From NCBI GenBank assembly GCA_000010565.1, contig AP009389.1, positions 992,001-1,056,000 on the forward strand: a DNA stretch of 64,000 nucleotides, read 5' to 3'. The stretch comes from Pelotomaculum thermopropionicum SI. Its GTDB lineage: Bacteria > Bacillota > Desulfotomaculia > Desulfotomaculales > Pelotomaculaceae. Shown here piece by piece: positions 48,383 through 59,445 of this stretch; positions within the stretch are counted from its first letter, which is position 1; every line of letters begins with the position of its first letter. The position numbers were made by a program, and so were the translations under genes. The notes under the pieces were generated by a model, which saw only the letters and a list, made by a program, of their open reading frames with translations, did not search any database and had not been told where the DNA came from.

Positions 48383-48811
48383 ATGTATTTAAATAATCTC
48401 TTTGTTTACGGCACGCTGCTTCCCGGCTTGGCCAACTACAATAAGTTTATCAAAGACCACCGTCCGAAAGTGTACCAGGCCAGGGCAAAAGGAGTCATGT
48501 ACTATCTGCCGGAAGACGGTTACCCCGTTGTCCTGGACGGTGACGGCGAGGTTAAAGGTGTGCTGTACGAAACGCCGGACCTGCCGGTAATCCTGCCGGA
48601 AATTGATGAGATCGAAAAGTATACCGGCGTTGAAAGCCAGAACCACCTTATCCGGGAAATAAGGGATGTGGAAATTCTGGAAACAGGTGAGAAAGTCAAG
48701 GCCCACATGTATTTGTGGCCTGCCTGCAAGGCAAAGTGGCTTAAAGAAAACGGTGAAATTATTCCCGACGGTGACTGGGCCAGATTTTTGCGGGAGAAAG
48801 AAAAGGTTTAA
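48383..48811 (+). CDS. Gamma-glutamylcyclotransferase-like (AIG2) protein
   Basis: 142 residues from ATG 48383. The GGCT fold begins LFVYGTLLPGLANY and contains KGVLYETPDLPVILPEIDEIEKYTGV. The glutamate used for catalysis in the family lies in the DEIEKY region. It may act on gamma-glutamyl peptides or amines. Its last 4 bases overlap the end of the convergent gene. Confidence 0.85.
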   Translation: MYLNNLFVYGTLLPGLANYNKFIKDHRPKVYQARAKGVMYYLPEDGYPVVLDGDGEVKGVLYETPDLPVILPEIDEIEKYTGVESQNHLIREIRDVEILETGEKVKAHMYLWPACKAKWLKENGEIIPDGDWARFLREKEKV

Positions 48812-49143
48812 CCGGTCTCACCTCGGCTGGGAACCTTTCCTTTTGACTTTTCCCAGATATAGGTGCCAATCTGGTTGATAGCCCTTTTAAGACCCTTTAC
48901 ATCCTTTAAGGTATAACCCTTTTCCCAGTGGTCCGCCAGCAGTTCGGTAAACTTTACAAAGCCCGAAAGCCCGGTAACTATCCAGAGATGGATATAGGCC
49001 ACATAGCGCGGATCGCAGTTGTGATTCTGGTCGTTTTTGTGGGTTATCCGGAAGCAGTCAAGTGAATTTCCGTCATCCACCCAGGAAAGCGTTCCCTCTT
49101 CCAGGCTTACTTCATTCCCGCAGGTTTCGCAGTAAAATTTCAC
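48808..49143 (-). CDS. Hypothetical zinc-finger protein
   Basis: 111 residues. An N-terminal C-x2-C (YCETCGNEV) and later cysteines (LDCF, NHNCD) with histidines suggest a zinc site. The rest (YVAYIHLWIVTGLSGFVKFTELLADHW) is amphipathic. I recognise no family. Its end overlaps the gamma-glutamylcyclotransferase-like gene. Confidence 0.65.
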   Translation of the reverse strand: MKFYCETCGNEVSLEEGTLSWVDDGNSLDCFRITHKNDQNHNCDPRYVAYIHLWIVTGLSGFVKFTELLADHWEKGYTLKDVKGLKRAINQIGTYIWEKSKGKVPSRGETG

Positions 49144-49890
49144 GCCTTTACACCCCTCTACCTGTTATTATAAGCACCGGACGGTTTTATTGCGGCTGGA
49201 AAATCAATATGTATGTCCAATCCGAATACTATATATATTATATATTTTACACTGCTGCTTTTAACTCTGCAAAAAATTCTAACTAATCACCCATTATTTA
49301 AGAGGATTTTTTTAAAAAATGACGAATTTCTAAATTGCCAAAATATAATGCATGGCTAAAATTTAGAATTTCTGTTTCCATGTTTTAAAAATTATAAATA
49401 TAAATAAGAATGACGGGCCTGAAAATTTCAAAAGTATTTGCTTTGCGTTGCTCTATAGTTTAAGGAAGTGAAAATTTTTCTGTCCGCCTTTTATTAATTA
49501 TTGCGGCATGGAGGGAATTCCAAAATTGTTTTACAAAATTTTGCAATTGCCCCTTGTTGCATGGCATCCCTTTTGCATTAAAAAGTAAGGGATATTATTG
49601 CTTTTTTGAAGGAGGGATGACTATAGGAGAAAACCTTTTTTAAAAGCTGTCTTGAGGCGAGATGGCTTTTTTAGTAACCGGTAAGGCCGGATTGATCGAG
49701 TTCGGCAAGACGGATAAGGTATTGGCAGCCGGCTTAACCGGGAAGGAAGGGTTCCAGTTAGGTTTGCAGGCTAACTAATTGTTGCACAAGCGGCGGTATG
49801 GAGATGCGCAAGAGGTAATGTTTCAGGTTTTGTAATTGTGCGGTGTGGGGGTTTTAGGTCCGTAAATGTTCCGAAGGAAAGGAGAATAAG
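49144..49890 (+). other. 747-base leader region upstream of sdhCAB
   Basis: The first 470 bases are AT-rich and gene-free. Around 49523-49545 an inverted repeat (CAAAATT, 9 bases, AATTTTG) may be an operator. At 49643-49671 a 10-bp hairpin with two G-U pairs is followed by only three more T residues. A small ORF starts at 49662 (separate entry). I could not fix the sdh promoter; TTGCAT and TAAAAA-like boxes occur near 49557-49585. Confidence 0.4.
49662..49778 (+). CDS. Possible small protein upstream of sdhC
   Basis: A 38-residue frame from ATG 49662 (MAFLVTGKAGLIEF at the start), four bases after GAGG. It is compositionally like real coding sequence and more GC-rich than the flanks. It overlaps the hairpin at 49643-49671. 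No family recognised. It could be a leader peptide or a chance frame. Confidence 0.3.
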   Translation: MAFLVTGKAGLIEFGKTDKVLAAGLTGKEGFQLGLQAN

Positions 49891-50592
49891 ATGGAACTTG
49901 CAAAGACATTACAGGTTACATTAAACAGAAAAGCAAATCCTAAAACGGACATGTACGTGGACATCGCCCAGTCGATCAGCGGTGTCCTGCTGGTTGGATT
50001 CTTATGGATGCACATGCTTTTCGTTGCCACTATTATCGTCAGCCCGGAACTGTTCAATAAGCTTTCCGAAGGCCTGGATAAGTATTATCTGGCCCAGTTC
50101 GGCATTCCTGCTACCATCCTGCTTATTATCATTCACATCTTTCTGGCCGGCCGCAGGGCACCTCTTCGCCTGCGGGATCTGAGGATTACCTGGCGGCTTA
50201 CCAGGATGATGGGCCATTTTGACACCTGGATCTGGGTAGGCCAGGTTGTTACTGCCCTGGCAGTTGGTATTATGGCCAGCATGCACCTGTGGACCATTAT
50301 GTCTAACTGGCCGATCAGGGCGGCCACAAGCGCCGCGCGTGTAGCTCATGTAGGTCCGGCTGATCCTGCCTTTGGCGGCTTTACTTTCCCTTGGATGATG
50401 GTATTTTATGTTATTTTCCTGCTCGTTGGCGAGTATCACGCCGGATTTGGCCTGTACCGCATCTTTGTCAAGTGGGGCTGGTTTGAGCGGCACAAGATGG
50501 GCTATGTCTTGAAAGCCATCACCGTGATTATTGTAGTACTTGGTATTACAGCACTGTATACCTTTAAAAAGCTTGCGGGAGGTGCCCTGTAG
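49891..50592 (+). CDS. sdhC: Fumarate reductase/succinate dehydrogenase cytochrome b subunit
   Basis: 233 residues with five predicted membrane helices (for example GVLLVGFLWMHMLFVATIIV, ILLIIIHIFLAGRRAP, VGQVVTALAVGIMASMHLW, MVFYVIFLLVGEYHAGFGLY, AITVIIVVLGITALYTF). Histidines within helices fit the diheme b-type subunit of Wolinella/Bacillus-type enzymes. Heme b would come from the ahb operon. It anchors SdhAB and exchanges electrons with menaquinone. AAAGGAG precedes the ATG. Confidence 0.93.
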   Translation: MELAKTLQVTLNRKANPKTDMYVDIAQSISGVLLVGFLWMHMLFVATIIVSPELFNKLSEGLDKYYLAQFGIPATILLIIIHIFLAGRRAPLRLRDLRITWRLTRMMGHFDTWIWVGQVVTALAVGIMASMHLWTIMSNWPIRAATSAARVAHVGPADPAFGGFTFPWMMVFYVIFLLVGEYHAGFGLYRIFVKWGWFERHKMGYVLKAITVIIVVLGITALYTFKKLAGGAL

Positions 50593-52418
50593 TGAGCGCA
50601 AAACATACCCACATATGTGACGTACTGGTAATAGGTGCCGGCCTGGCTGCTGAGCGGTCTGCCATTGAGTGTGCGCAAGCCGGTTTAAACGTAATTATTC
50701 TAAGTCTTGTCCCGCCGCGCCGTTCTCACAGCACCGCCGCCCAGGGCGGCATGCAGGCCTCCCTCGGCAACTGCGCCATGGGCCTGGGGGACAACCCGCA
50801 AATTCACTTTGAGGACACGGTTAAGGGCTCTGACTGGGGTTGCGACCAGGAAGTGGCCAAAATGTTTTGCGAGACCGTTCCCATAATGATCCGGCAGCTG
50901 GATTACTGGGGCGTTCCCTGGAACCGGGTTGTAGCCGGCAAGAAGAAGCTGCCGGACGGCCGTGAAATAGAAGACTTAAAGGAAAAAGAAGGTTTGATTA
51001 CCGCCCGCGACTTCGGCGGCGTGGCCAAGTGGCGCTGCTGTTACACTTCGGACGGTACCGGGCATACCGTACAGTTTGTGGTTGACACTGTGGTATGTAA
51101 GCTGGGCATTCCCGTCCACGACCGGATGGAAGCTATTGCGCTGATCCACGACGGCGAAACATGTTACGGCGCGGTAGCCAGGTGCCTGCGGACGGGCGAT
51201 TTGAACGTATACCTGGCCAAGTCCACCATTATTGCCACCGGTGGTGCGGGGCGCATTTACGCGGCGTCAACAAACGCCGTCATTAACGAAGGAACCGGGT
51301 TAGCCATTGCTCTTGATACTGGCGTTGTTCCTCTTGGCAATATGGAAGCCATTCAGTTCCACCCGACCGGGATGCCCCCGACGTTCATCCTGATGACCGA
51401 GGGTGCCCGGGGCGACGGCGGTTATCTGCTGGACAAAAACCTGCATCGCTTTATGCCCGACTACGAGCCCAAAAAGAAAGAGCTTGCCTCCCGTGACGTG
51501 GTTTCCCGCCGGATGATTCAGCATATCAGGGCGGGCTACGGGGTGTCGAGCAAGTACGCCCCGCAGCACCTGTGGCTGGACATCCGTCACCTTGGCCGCA
51601 AGTGGGTCTGGACCAACCTGCGCGAGATTGCCAACATTGCCATGAACTTTAACGGCCTTGACCCGGCCAAGGATCTCATCCCCGTTATTCCTACCCAGCA
51701 CTACACCATGGGCGGCGTGCGCACGAACAAGGATGGGTACGCATACGGCTTGAAAGGCCTGTTTGCCATAGGCGAAGCCGCCTGCTGGGACCTGCACGGG
51801 TTTAACCGCCTGGGCGGCAACTCCCTTGCCGAAACGGTTACCGCAGGCTTCCTGGTTGGCATGCAGGTTGCAAAGTATACTCTTGGCGCAACTCAAAAGT
51901 TCGATTACAAGCTTGTTGAAGATTTTGTCAAGAAGGAAGAAGAGCGGATTAAGAACCTCATTTCCGGCAAGTACGGCAAGGAGAACGTATTCGAGATCAA
52001 GAGCGCCATGCAACAGGTGATGATGGACCACGTCCACATTTTCCGGACCGGTCCCAGCTTGGAGCAGGGCGTGGCAAAACTTCAAGAGCTGTACAGGCGT
52101 TCACTGAAGATCGGCCTTCGTTCCTCCGGCAAAGGAGCCAACCCGGAACTGGCTGCGGCAATCCGCATGCCCGGGATGCTCCGCGTAGCCCTTTGCGTTG
52201 CCTACGGTGCTTTAATGCGCACCGAGAGCCGGGGCAGCCACTTCCGGGAGGACTACCCGAAGCGGGATGACGCCAACTGGCTCAAGCGCACACTCGCCTA
52301 CTGGAAAGAAGGGGCTGACCTGCCCACGCTGGATTACGAGCCTGTTGCATGTCCGTATATGCCTCCGGGCGACCGCGGCTACGGCGAGGCGACTGCGGGC
52401 GCCAAAGGTAGCAAATAA
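50592..52418 (+). CDS. sdhA: Fumarate reductase/succinate dehydrogenase flavoprotein subunit
   Basis: 608 residues from GTG 50592, overlapping the sdhC stop by one base. FAD-binding VIGAGLAAERSAIECA, the flavin-linking histidine in SHSTAAQGGMQASLGN, GGAGRIYAASTNA and FNRLGGNSLAET are present. It interconverts succinate and fumarate. In syntrophic propionate oxidisers the enzyme oxidises succinate; in others it reduces fumarate. Direction cannot be told from sequence. Confidence 0.96.
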   Translation: MSAKHTHICDVLVIGAGLAAERSAIECAQAGLNVIILSLVPPRRSHSTAAQGGMQASLGNCAMGLGDNPQIHFEDTVKGSDWGCDQEVAKMFCETVPIMIRQLDYWGVPWNRVVAGKKKLPDGREIEDLKEKEGLITARDFGGVAKWRCCYTSDGTGHTVQFVVDTVVCKLGIPVHDRMEAIALIHDGETCYGAVARCLRTGDLNVYLAKSTIIATGGAGRIYAASTNAVINEGTGLAIALDTGVVPLGNMEAIQFHPTGMPPTFILMTEGARGDGGYLLDKNLHRFMPDYEPKKKELASRDVVSRRMIQHIRAGYGVSSKYAPQHLWLDIRHLGRKWVWTNLREIANIAMNFNGLDPAKDLIPVIPTQHYTMGGVRTNKDGYAYGLKGLFAIGEAACWDLHGFNRLGGNSLAETVTAGFLVGMQVAKYTLGATQKFDYKLVEDFVKKEEERIKNLISGKYGKENVFEIKSAMQQVMMDHVHIFRTGPSLEQGVAKLQELYRRSLKIGLRSSGKGANPELAAAIRMPGMLRVALCVAYGALMRTESRGSHFREDYPKRDDANWLKRTLAYWKEGADLPTLDYEPVACPYMPPGDRGYGEATAGAKGSK

Positions 52419-52447
52419 CGTAGTACAAGGAGGAGGGCAAATAAAGT

Positions 52448-53197
52448 ATGGGACGCCAGTTAACATTATCAATCTTTCGCTACAATCCGAACATTCCCGG
52501 CGATCAGCCGCGGATGCAGGATTATAAACTGGAAGAGCACGAGGGCATGACCCTGTTCGTGGCGCTGAACAAAATCCGCGAGGAGCAGGACCCCAGCCTG
52601 ATGTTCGACTTCGTTTGCCGCGCCGCCATCTGCGGTTCCTGCGCCATGATGATTAACGGCAGGCCAAGGCTGGCCTGCAAGACCATGACGAGGACCTTGC
52701 CGAGCCGTTTCACCGTAATGCCGCTGCCCGTATTTAAGTTGATCGGCGACCTTTCGGTGGATACCGGCACCTGGTTCAGAAATTTGCAGATCAGAACCGA
52801 GGCGTGGATTCACACCAACAAGAAGTTCGATCCCAACGAACTTGAAGTTAGAATGGATAACAAGGTAGCAGAGGCTATTTATGAGCCGGAGCGCTGCATA
52901 GAGTGCGGCTGCTGCGTGGCCGCGTGCGTGACGGCTAACATTCGTGAGGACTTCCTCGGAGCTACCGGCATTAACCGGGTGGCCCGCTTTATGCTGGACC
53001 CTCGGGACGAGCGCTCTGACGCCGAGTACTTCGAGGTGGTGGGCAACGAGGACGGCGCCTTTGGATGTGTGGGCATTATGGCCTGCGCCGATATCTGCCC
53101 CATGGAAATTCCCCTGCAGCAGAACCTGGCCTACGTCCGCCGCAAGATGGCAAAGGCCGGCCTGAAGCTCGACTTGAAAGGTTTCAAAGTATCGTAA
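52448..53197 (+). CDS. sdhB: Fumarate reductase/succinate dehydrogenase iron-sulfur subunit
   Basis: 249 residues. The [2Fe-2S] cysteines are in CRAAICGSCAMMINGRPRLAC. The [4Fe-4S] site is CIECGCCVAAC and the last cluster lies around GCVGIMACADICPMEIP. It passes electrons between FAD and the cytochrome b subunit. A strong terminator follows. Confidence 0.96.
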   Translation: MGRQLTLSIFRYNPNIPGDQPRMQDYKLEEHEGMTLFVALNKIREEQDPSLMFDFVCRAAICGSCAMMINGRPRLACKTMTRTLPSRFTVMPLPVFKLIGDLSVDTGTWFRNLQIRTEAWIHTNKKFDPNELEVRMDNKVAEAIYEPERCIECGCCVAACVTANIREDFLGATGINRVARFMLDPRDERSDAEYFEVVGNEDGAFGCVGIMACADICPMEIPLQQNLAYVRRKMAKAGLKLDLKGFKVS

Positions 53198-53211
53198 GAA
53201 GTGCGGTTAAA

Positions 53212-53248
53212 AACCCGTGGAAGGCACGGTCCGGCCACGGGTTTTTTG
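53212..53248 (+). terminator. Terminator of sdhCAB
   Basis: AACCCGTGG and CCACGGGTT (9 bp), 14-base loop, then TTTTTTG. Confidence 0.9.
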
Positions 53249-53261
53249 TTGCCAAAAATTA

Positions 53262-53343
53262 AGCCGGGACAAATGTCCCGGCGGAGGTGCGGGCTTGAGT
53301 AAGGCCATCCCTCTGGGCTGAAAGGGATGTTTTCAGACCCGCA
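53262..53343. other. Two adjacent unexplained hairpins
   Basis: The first (GCCGGGACA, two bases, TGTCCCGGC, 53262-53281) is a near-perfect palindrome. The second is a two-tier stem: TGCGGG (53288-53293) with CCCGCA (53338-53343), enclosing CATCCCT/AGGGATG (53306-53312 with 53323-53329), with asymmetric internal loops. Neither has a T tract. No known RNA family is recognised. Confidence 0.5.
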
Positions 53344-53466
53344 GTTTCATTTTAGCACAGCAGGGGCATGTTGTCTAACATGACTTTTCACAGAAATGAT
53401 ATAAAACAATAAGAAAAAGTCATTATCCTGCTTTAAGAGCATATTTTTAGCAAGGGAGGTTTTGCC

Positions 53467-54297
53467 GTGGGCAGTTCTTTTATCGTTTACATAGCTGCCG
53501 ATATGGAAGGTACGACGGGTTACACCGCATGGCCCGAAAGGCCGCCGGAGGACATGTGGCACAGGGAGCAGATGACCGCCGAGGTCAATGCCGCTATAGA
53601 AGGAGCCATGGAGGCCGGCGCAACTGAAATAATAGTGTCTGATATTCACTGGACGAAGCAGAATATCATTCCCGGCAGGCTGCTGGGAAAGGCATCATTA
53701 ATCCGCGGAACAAAGAGAAGACTGATGTGGATGGACCTGGTAGAAGGCAGCCAACTGGTTTTTCTGATAGGTTTTCATGCAGGCTGCGGAGCAGGCGATG
53801 CAGTTTTGCCCCATACCATGGACACCAGGCTGACCAGGCTTTCGGTAAACGGATTTAATGCCGACGAGGCCTTTATCAGCGCGGTCACTGCCGGTTATTT
53901 CGGGGTGGCAGTGGGCATGGCCAGTGGGGACATGGCATTCATCAAAGGGATCAGGACGGTGCTGCCGGAAATTGAAACTGTTGTTGTAAAAAAAGGGATC
54001 GGCAACTGCGCCGCCCTGAACATTCATCCTGCGGTTTCAAAGGAGAAAATAAGGTCGGCGGCTTTCAGGGCGGTGAAAAGAGCCCTTAAAAGCGAATTTA
54101 AACCATATCAGATTGATCAGCCTGTAGAGGCCGTCATGGAATTTGCCTGGCCGGGCTACGCGGATGCCCTGAGCCTCGTTCCCGGGGTAAGGCGGCTGAG
54201 CGCCAGGGAGGTTTCTTTTACAGGCGGCTGGCCGGAGGTCATGGGCGTTATATCACTGTTTGTGAATTGGGTGGGCAAGACCCCCTTTTTATCTTGA
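53467..54297 (+). CDS. dppA: D-aminopeptidase (M55 family)
   Basis: 276 residues (GTG 53467 after GGGAGG). The M55 metal-site residues lie in AADMEGTTGY, SDIHW and GFHAGCGAGDAVLPHTMD. The family cuts peptides with D-amino acids at the N-terminus, likely from peptidoglycan recycling. It is a single gene with no transporter beside it. It has no signal peptide, so it is cytoplasmic. Confidence 0.9.
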   Translation: MGSSFIVYIAADMEGTTGYTAWPERPPEDMWHREQMTAEVNAAIEGAMEAGATEIIVSDIHWTKQNIIPGRLLGKASLIRGTKRRLMWMDLVEGSQLVFLIGFHAGCGAGDAVLPHTMDTRLTRLSVNGFNADEAFISAVTAGYFGVAVGMASGDMAFIKGIRTVLPEIETVVVKKGIGNCAALNIHPAVSKEKIRSAAFRAVKRALKSEFKPYQIDQPVEAVMEFAWPGYADALSLVPGVRRLSAREVSFTGGWPEVMGVISLFVNWVGKTPFLS

Positions 54298-54341
54298 ATG
54301 CACTCTATGGCAGTATTTTTCACCTGCCGGCCGCCGGCATG

Positions 54342-54371
54342 TTGATTTTACGGGCGAAAAGCTGGTATAAT
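54342..54371 (+). promoter_or_regulatory. Promoter of tyrS
   Basis: TTGATT (54342-54347), an 18-base spacer and TATAAT (54366-54371). The leader is only about 38 bases, too short for a T-box. Confidence 0.78.
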
Positions 54372-54415
54372 GGAAAAGATTTTTAAGGTGATTGTTTTTT
54401 AAGAGGTGGATGAAT

Positions 54416-55639
54416 GTGCTTGCTCTGGACAAGCAGATGGAAATTATAAAAAGAGGCACGGTAGAGATTATTCCGGAATCTGAGCTGGCCGACAAGCTGA
54501 GGCGGTCTGTTGAAACAGGCAGGCCTTTGACTGTAAAGCTGGGACTGGATCCAACGGCCCCAGATATTCACCTGGGCCATACGGTAGTGCTGCAAAAGCT
54601 GAAGCAGTTTCAGGACCTGGGCCACCAGGTAGTCTTAATACTTGGCGACTTTACCGCCCGCATTGGTGATCCCACCGGCAAGACCGAAACGCGCCGGCAG
54701 TTGACCGAAGAGCAGGTTTTGGCCAATGCCCGCACCTACGAAAGGCAGATCTTCAAAATACTTGACCGGGACAAAACAAAAGTGGTATTCAACAGCCAGT
54801 GGCTGGCACCTTTGACCTTTGCCCAGGTAATCGAGCTGGCCTCCAAGTATACGGTGGCGAGGATGCTGGAGCGGGACGATTTTGCCAGGCGGTTTAAAGA
54901 ATGCCTTCCGATCAGCATCCACGAATTTTTCTACCCCCTGATGCAGGGATATGATTCGGTGGCCCTGAAAGCCGACCTGGAAATTGGCGGAACGGACCAG
55001 AAGTTCAACCTTTTGATGGGGCGTACCCTGCAAAAAGAGTACGGCCAGGAGCCCCAGGTGGCCGTAATGATGCCCATTCTGGAAGGGCTGGACGGCGTCA
55101 ACAAAATGAGTAAAAGCCTGGGGAACTATATCGGCATCAACGAGCCGCCCAGGGAAATGTACGGCAAAACGATGTCCCTTCCGGATGAACTGATGATCAG
55201 GTATTTTGAGCTGGTCACCGCAATTTCCCTGGAAGAGCTCAAGACTATCGAGGCGGGTTTAAAAAGCGGTGAAATGCATCCAAGGGACGCAAAAATGCGG
55301 CTGGCACGGGAAATCGTGACCCAGTATCATGGCCCGGAGGCTGCCCGTGCCGCAGAAGAGGAATTTAAGAGGGTTTTTCAGCAAAAAGACCTGCCGGACG
55401 AACTGCCCGGTTTTAAGGTAACTGCCGGCATGCTTGAGGACGGGGCAATCTGGCTGCCCAGGCTAATGGCCATGGCCGGGCTGGCCGGCAGCACAAGCGA
55501 AGCCAGGCGGCTGATCCAGCAGGGCGGGGTTAAAATTGACGGCCGGAAGGTGGAAGATCCCAATTACAGCTTAAAAGCCGGTTCAGATATGGTTATTCAG
55601 GTGGGGAAACGCAGGTTTGCCCGCATAATTTTTGAATAA
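54416..55639 (+). CDS. tyrS: Tyrosyl-tRNA synthetase
   Basis: 407 residues from GTG 54416, six bases after AGAGGTGG; an ATG at 54410 would touch the ribosome site. The class I signatures are HLGHT (about residue 46) and KMSKS (about 231). A C-terminal S4 RNA-binding domain follows ([19 protein letters not shown]). It charges tRNA-Tyr. The sequence belongs to the longer type with [21 protein letters not shown] terminator follows. Confidence 0.96.
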   Translation: MLALDKQMEIIKRGTVEIIPESELADKLRRSVETGRPLTVKLGLDPTAPDIHLGHTVVLQKLKQFQDLGHQVVLILGDFTARIGDPTGKTETRRQLTEEQVLANARTYERQIFKILDRDKTKVVFNSQWLAPLTFAQVIELASKYTVARMLERDDFARRFKECLPISIHEFFYPLMQGYDSVALKADLEIGGTDQKFNLLMGRTLQKEYGQEPQVAVMMPILEGLDGVNKMSKSLGNYIGINEPPREMYGKTMSLPDELMIRYFELVTAISLEELKTIEAGLKSGEMHPRDAKMRLAREIVTQYHGPEAARAAEEEFKRVFQQKDLPDELPGFKVTAGMLEDGAIWLPRLMAMAGLAGSTSEARRLIQQGGVKIDGRKVEDPNYSLKAGSDMVIQVGKRRFARIIFE

Positions 55640-55648
55640 ATCTGCATG

Positions 55649-55671
55649 AGTGCCGGAAAGGCACTTTTTTA
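55649..55671 (+). terminator. Terminator of tyrS
   Basis: AGTGCC, GGAAA loop, GGCACT and a T run. Confidence 0.9.
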
Positions 55672-55780
55672 TTGCTATCATTTTAATTCAGAAAACATAA
55701 ATTATTTACAGGCAGTATAAAAGGCCGTTTATTTATCTGCTGTGAGAGGCAAATGTCCCTTTTTTACGGAGGTGGCGGGC

Positions 55781-56437
55781 TTGTTTAAAAGGAGGCGGAG
55801 ATTTGCGCGGGTATTGGCCCCGGTTGTTTTTTGCCTGGCAGGCCTGGGGGCAATGATTCTCATAGATATTACACTGAGAAGGACTTTTTTTAGCATTGCC
55901 GAAGTAAAAGCGGTTCAACTGGCAACTGAGGCGGTGCAAAAAACCCTGCAGGAGGAAATATCGAATCAAAATCTTCAGTACCAGGATTTTATTTCCATTC
56001 ACAAGGACAACCAGGGACGTGTGGCCATGATGCAGGCCAATACTGTAAAGGTAAACAGGGTGGCTGCCAGCACCACTCTGGCCCTGCAGAAAACCCTGGA
56101 AGAACTGCGGTGGCAGACTTTCAGCATTCCGCTCGGACAGGTGCTGGGAATTCCGATGCTTGCCACCTACGGTCCCAAACTCAGTTACCATGTTATGCCG
56201 GTGGGCACCGTCAGGGTTAATATAGTAGACAAGTTTGAGTCGGCAGGCATCAACCAGACCAGGCATACAATATACCTGAGCTTTGATACCAGCGTTCGCA
56301 TCGTTGTCCCATCCAAGAGCGGCGACGCGGTGGTGGCGACCCAGGTGCCGCTGGCAGAAAGCATAATAGTAGGAATTGTTCCGAACACTTTTGTCAACGT
56401 GCCCGGAAACATTTTCGGGGGCGGACTGCTTAAGTAA
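55781..56437 (+). CDS. yunB: Sporulation protein YunB
   Basis: 218 residues from TTG 55781, five bases after GGAGGTGG. An N-terminal basic stretch and one membrane helix (ARVLAPVVFCLAGLGAMILIDI) are followed by an extracellular domain ending VPNTFVNVPGNIFGGG, typical of YunB. In Bacillus subtilis YunB is made in the mother cell and affects spore formation. The longer frame from 55742 would add residues before the ribosome site and is not preferred. Confidence 0.9.
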   Translation: MFKRRRRFARVLAPVVFCLAGLGAMILIDITLRRTFFSIAEVKAVQLATEAVQKTLQEEISNQNLQYQDFISIHKDNQGRVAMMQANTVKVNRVAASTTLALQKTLEELRWQTFSIPLGQVLGIPMLATYGPKLSYHVMPVGTVRVNIVDKFESAGINQTRHTIYLSFDTSVRIVVPSKSGDAVVATQVPLAESIIVGIVPNTFVNVPGNIFGGGLLK

Positions 56438-56592
56438 ATTGCAAGTCCTTCCGACATATACAAGCCCTTCCGGCATATAAATGAATAATGTTGAATGCTG
56501 CATGACAGAATATTTTTGAAATATATTAAACAAGCAACATTAATTAGCGCCAATTAACAGCAATTTTGACTGTAATTGCTTTTACAGTCTTC

Positions 56593-56620
56593 TTGACAAT
56601 TGCAAAGAGGTATGTTAAAT
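56593..56620 (+). promoter_or_regulatory. rRNA promoter P1
   Basis: TTGACA (56593-56598) followed after 16 bases by TTAAAT (56615-56620). Confidence 0.72.
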
Positions 56621-56688
56621 TAACAATTGCCGCCCGGAGAGGCGGCAAGAAATGACAGGGCAAGGCAAAGAAATAAATGCAATTAATC

Positions 56689-56717
56689 TTGACTGGCATA
56701 TGAAATTGTGCTAACAT
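56689..56717 (+). promoter_or_regulatory. rRNA promoter P2
   Basis: TTGACT (56689-56694), a 17-base spacer and TAACAT (56712-56717), about 320 bases before the 16S gene. Confidence 0.65.
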
Positions 56718-56784
56718 AAAAAACGCCGTGTTAAGGCGGCAGCAAAACCCGGTCTTTGAAAACTGAACAGAGGGTGGATGGTTA

Positions 56785-56815
56785 GCGGTAGTCAGTAGTC
56801 CGTAGTCAGTAGTCA
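56785..56815 (+). repeat. Solo TAGTCAG heptamer repeat block in the rRNA leader
   Basis: Four to five imperfect copies of the 7-base unit (GTAGTCAGTAGTCCGTAGTCAGTAGTC) without a matching right-hand block nearby. They equal the left ends of the spacer element and the two 23S inserts. Confidence 0.75.
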
Positions 56816-57034
56816 AGGTAGGAGGATGTCGCTGGAGGCGGGATTCTGCGAAGGAATGGCTACAGGCGAGGGGCGGCTGGCGGCCGCAAGAGGACTCTCG
56901 TCGAAGCGAAAGCTAGAAGCGAGCAGTACATTCCGGGATAACGGGAGCCAAATCAAGCGCTGTAAAAGAGGCAGGCATTTCCGCTTTTGCTGCAGCGATG
57001 CAGGCGGGGGCAGGAATGCGCCAGGCCTTAAATT

Positions 57035-58645
<1,611 letters not shown>

Positions 58646-58648
58646 CGT

Positions 58649-58756
58649 AACAGTAGTCGGTAGTCAGTAATCAGTAGTCGGATTATAGAAGGAATTCGGC
58701 GCAGCCGAATTCCAACGAACAATCCGGCTACAGACAACCGACGGCCGACAACTGTT
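58649..58756 (+). mobile_element. 108-base TAGTCAG hairpin element in the 16S-23S spacer
   Basis: AACAGTAGTCGG at the left pairs with CCGACAACTGTT at the right. The arms contain TAGTC repeats on the left and their complements on the right. The centre is an 11-bp hairpin (GGAATTCGGC / GCCGAATTCC type). The same core occurs in the helix 25 insert. No tRNA gene is present in the spacer. Confidence 0.78.
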
Positions 58757-59445
58757 CTCCCAGGTCGATCATCCATCCCTCTGTTCGGTTTTGAAAGACC
58801 AACTGTTCTTTGAAAACTGCACAGCGTAGGAGAGCAAGTTTAAGTGCGAATTAGGTCAAGCTAGGAAGGGCATACGGTGGATGCCTTGGCGCACGAGGGC
58901 CGAAGAAGGACGTGGCAAGCTGCGAAAAGCTACGGGGAGCCGCAAGCGGGCGTTGATCCGTAGGTCTCCGAATGGGGCAACCCGGTCCGTCACGGCAGTG
59001 GCGGGTCACCGCACGCTGAACACATAGGCGTGCGGGGGGCACCCGGCGAACTGAAACATCTTAGTAGCCGGAGGAAGAGAAAGAAAAATCGAACCCCTTA
59101 GTAGCGGCGAGCGAAGCGGGGCGAGCCCAAACCCGGCACTCGATAGAGTGCTGGGGGTAGCGGGACTCCCATAGAGCAAGAGTAGTAGACTTAGCCGAAG
59201 CGGTCTGGAAAGGCCCGGCAGAGGAGGTAACACCCCTGTAGGCGAAAAGTCGAGGCTTTTGCGGGAGCACCCAAGTACCACGGGGCACGTGGAATCCTGT
59301 GGGAATCCGGGAGGACCACCTCCCAAGGCTAAATACCCTGTGCGACCGATAGAGGACAAGTACCGTGAGGGAAAGGTGAAAAGCACCCCGGGAGGGGAGT
59401 GAAACAGGACCTGAAACCGTATGCCTACGAGCAGTCAGAGCCCTA

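Larger units (their letters stand above)
56438..57034 (+). other. Upstream region and leader of the rRNA operon
   Basis: No gene is supported. It holds two promoters (separate entries), the conserved pre-rRNA box CTTTGAAAACTGAACAG at about 56753-56769, a TAGTCAG repeat block at 56785-56815, and a GC-rich leader with several hairpins before the 16S gene. Confidence 0.6.
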
